From contig JALBYF010000031.1 of the NCBI GenBank assembly GCA_023212725.1, forward strand, positions 1 through 64,000: a stretch of 64,000 nucleotides of DNA. The letters run 5' to 3'. Each line of letters opens with the position of its first letter. The stretch's first letter is position 1. The stretch is from Tranzscheliella williamsii (taxonomy: Eukaryota; Basidiomycota; Ustilaginomycetes; Ustilaginales; Ustilaginaceae). This document shows positions 37,401-48,900 of this stretch, piece by piece. A program made the translations under genes and the position numbers. The notes beneath the pieces were generated by a model. It saw only the letters and a list, made by a program, of their open reading frames with translations, was not told the DNA's origin and did no database searches.

Positions 37401-38520
37401 GCATCTTGGTGAGCGAGCTAGCGAAAGAAAAGAGCCTGTTTTCAGGGGCATGCGAGGAGACAGCGGTTTCCGCACCATTACTGGTGATTCGGTCTTTGTC
37501 AGAAGCGGGGGCATTCTCGTTGCTGCTAAGCGGACCGTCAGAAGGGGCTCTGGCCGAAGAAGCCGCTTCCGGAGCTGCAAGACCATCTTTGGGCGGCGGG
37601 ACGGGTGCCGCCTCGGACCGTCCCATCGAGACGGAAGCCATCTTGACGAGCGAGCTAGCGAAGGAGGCGAGACCCGGTTCGCGAGCTTGCGGGTCCACAG
37701 CCGACTCGACGATCTCATTGGCGACCGTTCGGTGCGAGGATTCAGCTGAGTGACCCTTTTCCGGAAGGGAATCGGTATCTGAGCTATCAGCGCCCTCGTC
37801 GTTGAGATGAGAGGTGTTCCGTAGATCGTCTTCGTCATCATCATCGTCGGCGTCTCTCTTCTCGACTCGAGCATCGTATACCGAATCGGGCGTCCTGCTC
37901 GCTTGTTGGATAGCAATGGTGCCGGAAATGGACGCTAGAACGGGCATGGCTGGTACACTGGCCATAACGGAGCCAATTCCGACGATGTTGGCCATTGGAC
38001 TGCTGGGGGAGAGGATATGGCGGTCGATGCCGATAGCGGCAAAGATGTGCTTGAGGGCGGCAGAGGGGCCAAGCTTGGAGGCACCCGAGTTCGCGACTGC
38101 ATGCTGAGGGACGTTGGCGTAGATCTGCTTAGAGTTGGGTAGTGGATCCTGAAAGAGGATGCGCTGACACTGGTTGAAGACGCGGTGACAGACACGAAAG
38201 GAGGGGGTGTGCGGATTGGGAGAGAGGTCGGATAGGGCGGCCTGGAAGTACCAGAGGGTCAGAAGGGCGACATGGACTGATTCGCTACATCTTCTGAGAA
38301 GATAGCATTCCAGTGCCTTGGACTCGGACGGCTTCGTGATGAGGAGATGGCATAGCTGAGGCCAGTAGAACTCCACCTGATCGGAGGGAAAGGCCGTTTC
38401 AAGCTGGCCGACGAGATAATAGGTGATACCAATGTTGTCGGAATAGGTTCGCAGATACGAGAGGGCCAGATGAGGCGAGAAATAGTCGGAGTGAAACAGA
38501 CGAAGCAGAAGGCTCGCCAT
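34471..38520 (-). CDS. PIK1: Phosphatidylinositol 4-kinase Pik1 (PI4K III beta)
   Basis: 1,349 residues from the ATG at 38520 (MASLLLRLFHSDYF); the frame above opens at TTG. It makes PI4P at the Golgi and nucleus for secretion. The N-terminus carries the lipid kinase unique/helical region (LALSYLRTYSDNIGITYYLV, FYWPQLCHLLITKPSESKALECYLLRRC). The middle (about 230-480 and 690-950) is acidic, Ser-rich and disordered, making it longer than yeast Pik1 (1,066). The C-terminal kinase domain has WDVFSVIVKTGADLRQEQLAVQLI, the catalytic loop KDRHNGN (Asp about 1203) and HIDFGFMLG (Asp about 1221), then AAPFKMPQEYIDILGG. The ending (DEFVDKLVLASAGSAFTRLYDMYQ) is also family-typical. Active by motif. Divergent from TRA1. 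Confidence 0.94.
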   Translation of the reverse strand: MASLLLRLFHSDYFSPHLALSYLRTYSDNIGITYYLVGQLETAFPSDQVEFYWPQLCHLLITKPSESKALECYLLRRCSESVHVALLTLWYFQAALSDLSPNPHTPSFRVCHRVFNQCQRILFQDPLPNSKQIYANVPQHAVANSGASKLGPSAALKHIFAAIGIDRHILSPSSPMANIVGIGSVMASVPAMPVLASISGTIAIQQASRTPDSVYDARVEKRDADDDDDEDDLRNTSHLNDEGADSSDTDSLPEKGHSAESSHRTVANEIVESAVDPQAREPGLASFASSLVKMASVSMGRSEAAPVPPPKDGLAAPEAASSARAPSDGPLSSNENAPASDKDRITSNGAETAVSSHAPENRLFSFASSLTKMPSAARERLETAPSKDTSSAPEAALSAEVTSGGPVPAPEQAKRTDVSFATFAAGFNAGFNDFKDKAAAAVGDVFGQAQDGHLPGGRSSTNSPRKNGTPRKSGTSKKNGTTTSPPPWSPQKHRQLTFGQQAASSRSVPNLVSARGHVPSVFASSATLLETSAKTEAILSLYDTEARRRLLRSNYCKLQTQFLLSLQDISARLLLLPKPARLSALRAELTALNHKLPSDVCFPLWCTADDKDHSSQEQSKSTAGRHHRVVRINPSEAVVLNSADRVPFLLHVEVLNNDLNFDPERRQNREVLRRLVTEEDVRRRKAAASSSYASRSEALHDERTRANDTVRASNDSGMSGPATPKLEGSLSLYDAGAAVSGPGSAPLTPAIEQSSAARGADSAADPVDEPATKTRPPPEDDGEVDLTEQAYGSDLAAFGEEREPSSSDDEGDLASRNRLHDAAAWTYAQQDRETSAPSKAGNGQAADLPAGHRPMKEFSLDEYAQRMRTAAIMLSQLNKSTNASKSQPIVNHGPTFSSNAQGGWSSWIVPTNWYASSSVGSTGDGAKGGGAGDKSEVGQGSAGVSTHMTRKHPIGVLPATGRGAGAAMGGGGGAGQSSRLVHAETEAIRKRIMEEMMALEEERMRRMKTGDRNLSASRAQARKTASAHHPASNPEDEEAVLRAVNKDDPSAAMFRESWAAKKQRIRSSSPYGHLANWDVFSVIVKTGADLRQEQLAVQLINEFGRIWQETRSRCWVRYFRILVTSENSGLMETITDAVSVHSIKKEAYSRMAEEESAANYTLYDHFVKTYGPATSSAFNKARDRFMESLAGYSIISYLLQIKDRHNGNILVDGDGRLIHIDFGFMLGISPGGVGFEAAPFKMPQEYIDILGGPESAKFEEFKELMRKGFRDVRKHAERIIMLVELMAKDSKLPCFALGDLTAANLRDRFQLALSQTQCDEFVDKLVLASAGSAFTRLYDMYQRLTEGVL

Positions 38521-39931
38521 GCTGGCAACCGATTCTACGCAAGCAGGCAAGTGCGGCCGTCGCCCGGGATAGCAGCCAACAAACAACCGGCAGACCCTAG
38601 GCGTCGTAGAAGGTCTGTGTCGAAGCCGGCGTCAGGCCAAAGCCGCTGGCGATGTTGGCGTATGGCGGTAGCAGGATTGAGGTAGGTGGGGGAGCGGGCG
38701 TTGGGTATAAAGGGCGAGTAAGGTGTTGGAGGAGGGCCAAGTTAGTTGGTTGGGCGAAGCTAGACCCAGCCAGGAGCGACTCAGCCAGACTAGGTCTGCG
38801 CTATGATCACCGACGTAAACGCAATCACGTTTACGGGTTATGATCACGATCACAATGGCAATCACACTCACCACCCAGTCACAGTGACAATGGCAAAGGT
38901 GAGGAGTGTCGGAACGGTGCCGAAGCAAGCAAGGGTTGGTAAGTCATACACTTATGATTGTGTGTTGTATGTCTCTTTCGCGTTTGCCGCACCGTAGCGT
39001 AAGTTGTGCGGTGGGCAGCTGGCTCGTGTCATGCGTGTCTTCATTTCTACTCAACTGGAACCTAAATGGAATCGGAATTCTGGCTCCGACATAGACGGAA
39101 GCCGCTGTCGTCTACAGACATGTTAAGACCAAAAGCTTGGTCCAGAGGTGCTATCGTGCGAAACTCGGACAGCGACATCCAAGCGGTTGCACGTGATCTC
39201 ATCGTCGGTTGGGATACCTTGCCATTTTTGGACGGGGAGGGAAGGGCCCCCGCCTTATTAACCCCGCAACACGACGGCACCACAGCGCCATCACTGCACG
39301 CTTGACTTGCTTGCCTGACTGACCGTTTAACTTACCGCCCTACAGTCAGTCCGCAAACCGGTTACTAAGTGGCTTCCCCTCTCATAAGTACATCTGATGT
39401 CCAATCGCCAAAGGGCCAGCGACACAGATACTCACCACCGACACAGGTCTTCGTAAACGGCTACTGTAAGCACTGGTATGGTGGGGGTTGCGGCGCTAAT
39501 TCGGATCTAACAAACTACCATCGGGCTCGCGATCCGATTTTTCGCATACAGATTGGTCTCGTGCCTAGATCTTCTCGCTCCACAACCACCACCTTGATCC
39601 CTCGACCGGCCCTTTCCTCTTCCTTCCTCATACCCTGCCCGGCTACGGTCCATAGTACCGTAGTGACCGCGCTATAAGTAGTAGCCGCGCTGCGTAGGAG
39701 ACAGGCCACGTATTGCAGTGCGCCACGTTGCGTTCGTATTGGTGGGGTATTCACGCTTCGATGTTCGCGTAAAGATACTCTGTTGCTACAACCATCCTCC
39801 GCCAACCGCAGGGTTCGGTGTCGGCCCATCCACCCATCTCCGCCTCCCTGCCCTGTCATCTTAATCACCTACTGTTGCGTACTTGCAACATTGCGGCCAC
39901 TTAGCCGCTGCTAATAGTTACACGAGTCACC
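38521..39931. promoter_or_regulatory. Divergent PIK1-TRA1 intergenic region
   Basis: 1.41 kb between the PIK1 and TRA1 starts. A stretch at about 38800-38895 is rich in GATCACGATCACAATGG-like and CAGTCACAGTGAC words. The last few hundred bases before TRA1 are pyrimidine-rich. Only short, unconvincing ORFs are present. Confidence 0.45.
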
Positions 39932-42900
39932 ATGGCCACGGCTGAAACGCCCTCAAGGCGCACGATGCCAGACGTTGAGCAACTAGCGGCTAAGCTTACC
40001 GACACATCCACAGGTAAGTTTCTGTTCCTTCGTCGAACATCCTCGACTGTTCATTTCTAGACGCATCGTGCTGACATTTGTGTCTCTGAACCTCTAGATC
40101 TTAAGACGAAGCTTGCAACCGCTTTTGAACTAAAGGAATTGCTCGATCTGTTCCAGAGCCTGGACTATGCCCTGTTCCTCAAGTTTGCTGTCCCGGCCTT
40201 TGTCTCTATACTCGAGTCCATACCCTGCAGCTTCGTCGCCGACTCACCTGAGCAGCGCCTCCGCCATGTGGTTGTAGAGATCACCCATCGACTGCCTCAG
40301 CTCGAGGTACTGAAACCCTACGCAGACTCCCTCATGACTGCCATGCTCAACGTGTTACGCGACGACAACGAAGATAATGCTGTACTTGCGCTCAAGGTCA
40401 TCATCGACCTTCACAGATCCTTCAAGGCCGTTCTCCAAGATCAGGTCCAGCCCTTTTTGGACCTCGTTAAAAAGCTCTACGTCAATATGAAAGGCACTGT
40501 CCAGCAGGCCTTCGAGTCTGATGGCTCGCAAGTGTCCACATCCACGACCGCAGGCTCCTCCTCGCCCGCTAATGCATCGTCAACAGCAGCCATGCCGCCA
40601 GCCGACGCATCCACTTCCGCAACCACTCCGGCAGCACTCACAGACGCCACTGCCGCCACTGGCAGCACTCCAGCAGCCTCCTCGACTTCATCAGCAACCT
40701 CATCCGCACACAAGACATTGCCCAAGTCCATGTCTAGCTTCAAGGTTCTGACCGAATGCCCTATCGTCATCGTGCTCATATTCCAGAGCTACCGTGCTGT
40801 TGTCGCTCAGGCCATCAACGTATTTGTACCTCTCATCGTTGAGAACTGTTTATCGCTTCAAGCCAAGCCGCAGCGCGAAGCGCATGAGGCAGCCAAAGCT
40901 AAAGGCGAGGTATTCGTCGGCGTTGCCCCCGGCATCAAAGACCGTGCGCTCTACACGGATATGATCGTGGCCCAGGTCAAGACCATGTCCTTTCTCGCCT
41001 ACGTGCTGCGTGGCTCCGCCCCGGTCATGCGGCCATTCGCTCACGTTTTGCCAGAGATCAGCGTGCGCTTACTTGAAGATTGTCCACCAGAAGCCTCAGC
41101 TACGCGTAAGGAGCTCTTGGTCGCTACCCGACACATACTGTCGACCGAGTATAGAGCGCACTTTGTTGGTCAGATCGACACCTTACTCGACGAGCGCGTC
41201 TTGATCGGTACCGGCGTCACTTCCTATGAGACCCAACGTCCCCTGGCTATTTCGATGCTTGCTGATCTGGTTCATCACGTCCGGCAAGAGCTCACTCCCG
41301 CACAGCTTGTCCGAGTGGTTCACATCCATTCCCAAATCCTCCACGATCCGACCCTGGCCCCCAGCATCCAGACCATGTGTGTCAAGCTTCTGCTCAACCT
41401 GGTGGAAACTATCCTCACAAAATATCCGGATGGAGCTACCCAGACCTTAGCAGACATCCTTGATGTCTTTGTCGAAAAGCTTGCAAGTCTGCACCGATTG
41501 CGTGCTGATGTCGAACGCATTCGACAGATTAAAGAACATCCCGATCAAGCCAGTGCAGTGGATGCCGTTGCAATCGAAAGAGCCAAGCCAATACAAGCTG
41601 CCGCGACTATGCTCGACACCGCTGGCGATCCACTTAAAGATGCCCGCTTCCTCTTCCGGAACATCCTCTTTGGCTTCAAAACCCTGATTCCGGTCCTTAG
41701 GCATCGTAACGCAGCGCATCCTGATGGCGCCACCGCAGGCAAGCTGCTTGTCGACGGAGTCAAGTGTTGGTCCTTGCATGAGGATCGCGACGGTCGTGAG
41801 GAGAAAGAGGTTCTTGATCTCTTCACCACTGTCTTCATCGATCTCGAACCTCAAGTCTTCCACGAGGTCTTCACAACTCACATGTCGTTCCTTTTCGACC
41901 AGATGCTCATCGCACCTACTTTGCTAGGCATCCCTCAAAATTTACTCAGCAATGATGCCGTGTCTAAACGTTTCGTTGGCATCCTGCTTCGATTCCTTGT
42001 CGATCGACTTGAAGAGCTTGGCAAGTCGGACAAGAAGCACGCTTCGATCAGTCTCAGACTATTCAAGATGGCTTTTATGGCTGTCACTATCTTTCCCGAA
42101 GATAACGAAGTGGTCTTGCAACCGCACCTCAGTCACCTCATCATGGAGTCTATGAAGCTCGCAAGCAAAGCCGCCGAACCCACTAACTACTTCTTGCTAT
42201 TACGAGCTCTTTTCCGAAGTATCGGCGGAGGGCGCTTCGAGCTTCTGTACAAGGACGTACTTCCGCTACTTCCTGTCTTACTAGAAAACCTCAATGCTCT
42301 GCTTAATGCCGCAGAACCAAGCAGGAGAGAGGTTTTCGTTGATCTCTGCTTGACAGTTCCCGTTCGCCTCAGCGTCCTGCTGCCGTATCTCGGCTACTTG
42401 ATGAAGCCTCTCGTCCTGGCCTTACAATCCTCGACCGAATTAGTCAGCCAAGGGCTCCGTACGCTAGAGCTCTGCATCGACAATCTTACGCAGGAGTTTT
42501 TGGATCCTATTATGGCTCCTTATGCACAGGATATCATGGCTGCGTTATGGCAACACCTGCAGCCCTTGCCTCATAACCATCAGCACTCGCATACTACAAT
42601 GCGCATCCTGGGCAAGATGGGAGGTCGCAACCGCAAAATGCTGCAAAACCCGCCGAGGCTCAACTATATCTCTCATAAGCCTCCTACCTTTTCAGTCCAC
42701 TTCGATGGATCTGCACAGTCCATGACTCTCACGCCGGTTACGGAGCTCGCACTGGCTAACATTCGGCGCAGCGACCCATATTACCGCAAGCACGCATACG
42801 AGCTGCTCCGCCACACCGCTGCTCTGTTCCTCGATGGCACCCTCATCGATCCTGACAGGGAGGCCATCTTTGGACGTCTCATCAAGGGTTTCTTCGACGC

Positions 42901-45900
42901 CACTCGTGCCGACGATCTGCGCAACGAGGCGGTACAGTATTTGTTCGGTATATGCAAGCACGTCTTCCATGCCGAGATCAAGAGAGACATGCCTTCAACG
43001 GGAGGTGGATCGAGTCGACATCTCTGGCCGATGACGACATGTTTGTTGGAGGGCCTTACCAATGCCCTAGCACTCAACGAGGCAGGTAACGATCCTGCTC
43101 CGTTGATCGAGCTTCAGCTGCAAATCATTCGTGAGTTCTTGCTTGCTTGCGAGAAGACGCCGGCAACTCGACCCGATCTGGGTCATATTGTGATGCATTC
43201 CTTCGCCAGCAAATTCTGTTCACAGTGTTATGAGCAGCTATGGCAACGTAAGACTGGCGGTTGGCTCGGTGTCGACATGCTTGTCCGTAGGGCAAATCTT
43301 GGCCAGATCTGGGTTCGCGATCATCAGTTAGAGATCGTTCGAGCGTTGCTTTTCATGCTCAAAGATATGCCGAATGATCCACCCGGCAACATCGACGAAG
43401 TCAGTGAAACGCTGCTCCAAGTCATCCGACAGGCATACACAGTGAAAGCACCGAACGCAGACGGCAAGCCAGCGCAGCCTGTTCCGGAGCGCCCGAGTCA
43501 CTTGACCTACTTGATCGGCATTTTGGTGCCCGAGCTATCTAGCTCGAACGCGACGGTTCGAACGACCACTCAGACGGCGTTCAAGCTGCTCACCGAGCTC
43601 CGAAACTGCACCGTTACCGCTCTTTTGACACCACAAAAGGATCGATTGCTGCAGCCCATCTTCACGAAACCGCTTCGAGCTCTGCCCTTCGGTATGCAGA
43701 TCGGCCACATCGACGCGATCACGTTTGCGCTCAATCTGTCGCCGCCGCTTCCAGAGTTTAACGAAGAGCTATATCGTGTTCTGACGGAAGCCCTTGCCCT
43801 TGCCGATGCGGACGACCAGGCTTTGATCGGCAGAACTTCGCAGTACAAGAACATGATTGCCGTCATCAAATTGCGTGTAGTCGCTATCCGACTGCTGTCC
43901 TCCGCGATGGCTTGCGGCGATTTTCTCTCCGCAAAACACACCCAAATGCGGATGAAGATCATCTCGGTCTACTTCAAGAGTCTCTACTCCAAAAGCGAGG
44001 GAGTGGTGCAGGTAGCATACGAGTCCTTGAAGGCTGTCTTGAGCCAACAAAGCAAGCTCCCCAAGGATCTCCTCCAGAGTGGACTACGACCTGTACTCAT
44101 GACCTTGGCCGACCGGAACCGACTGACAGCCTCTGGCCTGGAAGGGTTGGCTCGACTCCTGCAGCTTCTCACCAATTATTTCAAGGTAGAAATCGGTACA
44201 AAGCTACTTGACCACCTGACCAGCCTCGCCGAACCTGCTGTGCTTCATCGTGCCGCGGCGGGGAGTCTGCAGGACAATGAACAGATCAAGACGTTGGTTG
44301 CCATCGTCAATGTTTTCTGCTTACTCCCCGAAGCTTCATTCCAGTTCTTGCCTCGGCTCATCACCATGGTCGCCGAAATCGAGTGGCAGCTCCGACGTGC
44401 TGGACCCACGCCCTTCACTAAACCGCTCACTCTCTTTTTAAATAGATTCGCCGATAAGGCGGTCGCATACTTCTTTGAGGGCGACAAACTCAGCAACCCC
44501 AAATTCCTCAGGGTGGCGAAACTGCCAATAGCTTCAGACGATGGCCTCGATCTGCGCACAAAAATCACGAACGGCAAGGAAAAGTACCTTTACCCTCTGT
44601 TCACCAATGAAGCCACAGCTGCGCAGGTCCAGGCTGGTCTAACGATTGTGAAGCAGCTCGTCGAACGGGATCCATCTTGGCTAGTCATCAACGAAGATGT
44701 TTTCGAGAAGCTCATTGCCCTTTGGAACAGTTCTGGCAGCAGCAGTCGGCGGCGTGCCGAAGGCAACAGTGCTTCTACCGCCGTGGTCCCCGCTGCCGCC
44801 AGCCCTCCTGCGGGGACGCCTGTTACAACGACAAAGAGCAGCTACGAGACCAAACAGCTCATCGACCTTTTCATTTCGTATCTCTCGGAAAAGCCTCACG
44901 TGGAAGCGTACATTGCCATTCTCGACGCCTACACTTACAAGATCGCCTTTGATCTCACTTTTGCGACCAGGTTCATATACGAGAATCTGTGCGTCAGGGC
45001 CAACCCTGAATTCAAGAAGCAAATGTTTGCCAGATTCCTGTCCCTTTTCGAAGACAAGGAGGCGAGTCAAGCGATGAAGACGCAAGCATTAAGGGTCATC
45101 ATTAACCCTATGCTGTTGGCATCCTATCAGCCTGAGATCGAGGTTGAGGACAAATCGAAAGCCCACTTCGAGCAGGATCAGGCCACGAAGGGGGCTGATG
45201 GAGGCAACGCAGTGGAGGCCGCGAGCAGCACAAACAAGGATGACATCGACATGAAAGATGCCGAAGCATCCAGCGCGGCTAATGGCGACGTCAAATCTGT
45301 CGACAATGGAAAACAAGGGACGAGCCCCGGTCAGAAAAGTGGACAGGCCGAGGGCAGCGATGTTGCCAAAGAAGGCGAGACGGCACAGCCTGCTGTATCC
45401 AGCGCCGTGCCTGCCTCTGATGCGTCAGCGCAATCTGCCTCTCCAACAGTCACGAGCAAACTGGAGGTGATCGACGCTGACCTGGTTCATCAGATCGTCA
45501 ATCGCTTGTGGAAACCCTTCCAGACACCCAAGGCTGCAGATGAACTGTGCTCTGACGATGCACTTCGCATTGAGCTACTGCACATGTCGACTATGGTACT
45601 TGAACACTGTTCCGACCATCTCGCGCCCCATGGGCAGCTCAAGAAAGACACAATCAAATTCGGCTGGGCCAATCTGACGGCGGAAGATGTGACGGTCAAG
45701 AATGTGGCATACATTTTTATTGCACGATTCCTCGAGGTCTTTGAGAGCCCCATCAAGATCGTTGGCCAGGTTTACTTTGGACTCCTGCGGGCACATCAGT
45801 CGGAGGGCCGTAGCATGGTGAAGAAGGCTCTCGATATCCTGGTTCCTGCTCTACCCAAGCGAGCGGGCGCCAGCGAGAATGGTCAGCCGCCTCAGTGGGC

Positions 45901-48900
45901 CAAATGGACCAAACGACAGCTCGTCGATGAGGGGCACAACGTGAGCCAGCTTTTCGCCATCTTGAGCCTGCTCGTGCGCCATGCCGATCTCTTCTACAGC
46001 AGCCGCGAGATGTTCATACCTCACATCGTCAGCAACCTGACGAAGCTTGGTCTTGTGGCCAACGTCAACGTCGAGTCGCGAATGCTTGCTGTCGATTTGG
46101 TCGGACTGCTCCACAAATGGGAGCAGCGTCGTCAAGAGCACACCCAGTCCCAAGCCATGGACGAGCCAATGGCAGATGCGGAGCCGTCAGCGAAACGTGA
46201 CGAAATTGCCAACGGAAAGAGGAGCTCAGTCGAGAGTGTAGAAGAACCATCGACGGTTAAGAAAGTCAGAATTGACGAATCTGGCATGTCCTCGCCAGCT
46301 GCCTCTGCTCCTGCTGCTTCTACTGCTGCCGTTAAGAGTAGCACACCCGTTGCTACTTCCACTCCAACCTCCGCCTCTGCTGCTGCAACCGCTCCTGATC
46401 CGTCACCCTCTTTGCAGGCCGCCGATCACGAGTATCTTATGCCGATGAGCATGCGCGAGATGACTGTCGGGTTCCTGGTCCGCTTCGTTTCGCTTTCGAT
46501 GGAACCTATTTCCAAAGCCGGTATTGTCTCGAAAGCGGCAGGGCTTTTGACCGAGATTCTGAAGGCACCCTACTGGTCAGATGTCCAGGTGCGCCTGTCG
46601 ATCTTCCAGCGTCCCTTGATTCATACAGAAATTAACGAGCAGAACACGCCGGTGATTTGCAATGCCCTGCGAACACTGCAAATTGTTATCGAGGACAAGA
46701 CAGATGCCTACATCGCACCTCACGTACCTCAGCTCCAAAAGCTCCTCGAAAAGAGTGCGGCGACCGATGATACGAGCTTGGCAGAAGCTCAGAAGCCTGT
46801 TCTTCAACGCATATTCAAAGTCATCCCTGATCCTCCCTCCGAGGAAGATGCGGACGGGGACACAGATGCTGACGGCGCAAATGATGACAAGATGGCAGAC
46901 GACGACGCAAAGGCTGGAAAAGAGGGCGAGAGCTTAGACGAGCTGGCCGCATTCCGCAGATTCGCCGACAATATCATTGCCGAGGGACTCAAACAGAGCC
47001 AGCATCTGTATAGCGTCTTTACGATGCTTGATGCCTGGAGTCAAAGCAAGCCCGAGAAGATCGATGCTCATGTTCCCGCGCTCAGCAAGGCGCTCAGCAA
47101 ACTCACCAAAGAGCATTTGGCCGCGCCCGCGCCCGTGCTATCCACCGATCCTAATCTCAAAATGCTGATGCTTGTCTTGGAGCTTCTCAAGCGCCGCATT
47201 TCGAATCTTCACGACCAGCGCCGTTGGTTCCTCTCCGCTCTGGTGCAGCTAGTCGAGCGATCGTCCTCGCTAGAACTCTGCCGCTTCTTGCTGTCTACCA
47301 TGTCAAAGTGGATTCTCGAGCAGAAAGAGACATTCCCTACGGTCAAAGAGAAGGCCGGTATACTGCTAAAGATGATGTCGTTCGAAAACCGCGACAATGA
47401 CTCTTTGCTCCGCGATTACCTGGACCTGATCCATGCTATTTACACAACGCCCGCCTTTGCACGTACCGAGCTCACTGTGCGGCTCGAGAACGCCTTCCTG
47501 CTCGGGTGCCGTCACAAGGATCCTCAACTGCGGCAGAAATTTATCGACATCTTCGATCGGACTCTTGTGCGTACGCCAGCCGGCAGACTGCAGTACCTGC
47601 TGGGTCATCAAAGCTGGGAGTACCTAGCCGAACATTACTGGCTCAGCCAGGTCCTGGACCTCATGTTGGGTTGTATCGACGCAGAAAGGCCCCTCCTTCC
47701 ACATGGTTCTGCCCATCTTGGCAAAAACGGAAGTGACTTTGTGCCGACGTTGCGGTCCTTGCATATTGGCGATATGATCACGTCGGTTCGAGCTCTGCTC
47801 TACACTGACAACCAGCTCGCGCACCAGATCTGGGTCTCGTTCTTTCCCGCTGCTTGGAGGGCTGTCAGTAAGAAGGACCACGATGATATTACCCGTGCCC
47901 TTATCGGTAACCTGACCCGCGAGTACAACCTCAAGCAGGTCAGCAAACGTCCCAATGTCGTCCAGACACTGCTTGATGCGGCCTTGGCATGCAGACCTCA
48001 GCTCGAACTGCCTCCTCATGTGGTTAAGTACCTCGGGAAGAGCTTCAACGCGTGGCACACTTCGATCGAGTTGCTTCAGAACCTCCTGCGCTCGCTGCCA
48101 CGCCAAGACGATGCCATCCGTGAAGCGGGGCAGGACGCACTTACAGAGCTCTTTGCCGAACTGTCCGAGGAAGACATGTTCTATGGCTTGTGGCGTCGAA
48201 GATGCGTCTACGCGGAGACGAACAGCGCCATCTCCTTTGAACAGATCGGGATGTGGGGTCAAGCGCAGATTCAATACGAGACAGCGCAGGTCAAAGCGCG
48301 ATCAGGCGTTCTCAACTTCACCGAAGCCGAGTACCACCTTTGGGAGGACCAGTGGGTGTTCTGTGCGCAGAAGTTGCAGCAGTGGGATATTCTCACCGAC
48401 CTGGCTAAACTGGAAGGCGACAACGATCTGCTGCTTGAATGCGCCTGGAGGTTGTCCGACTGGACCACGGAGCGAGAGACCTTAGAGCAGGCGCTGGAGA
48501 GCTTGTCTGCCAGTGCGACCCCACGGCGGCGCGTTTTCGAGGCTTACATGGCGCTGCTCAAGTCTCAAGGCACACAGGACAAGCCAGCCGAATTTGGGAG
48601 GATCTGTGATGAAGCTATCCAGCTTACGCTCAAGAAGTGGCATTCGTTACCACCGACGGTCACCACCGCCCATGTTCCGCTCCTGCAGATCTTCCAGCAG
48701 TTTGTCGAGCTGCAGGAGGCCAGTACCATCTTTGCCAGCTTGGCGCATACCAACGCCACCAACCTCGACCAAAGGTCAGCGGAGCTCAAGGCCCAGATGC
48801 AGACGTGGCGAGAACGTCTACCCAACCTTTGGGACGATATCAATGCGTGGTCAGACTTGGTCGCCTGGAGACAGCATGTGTTTACTGCGATCAACAAGGC

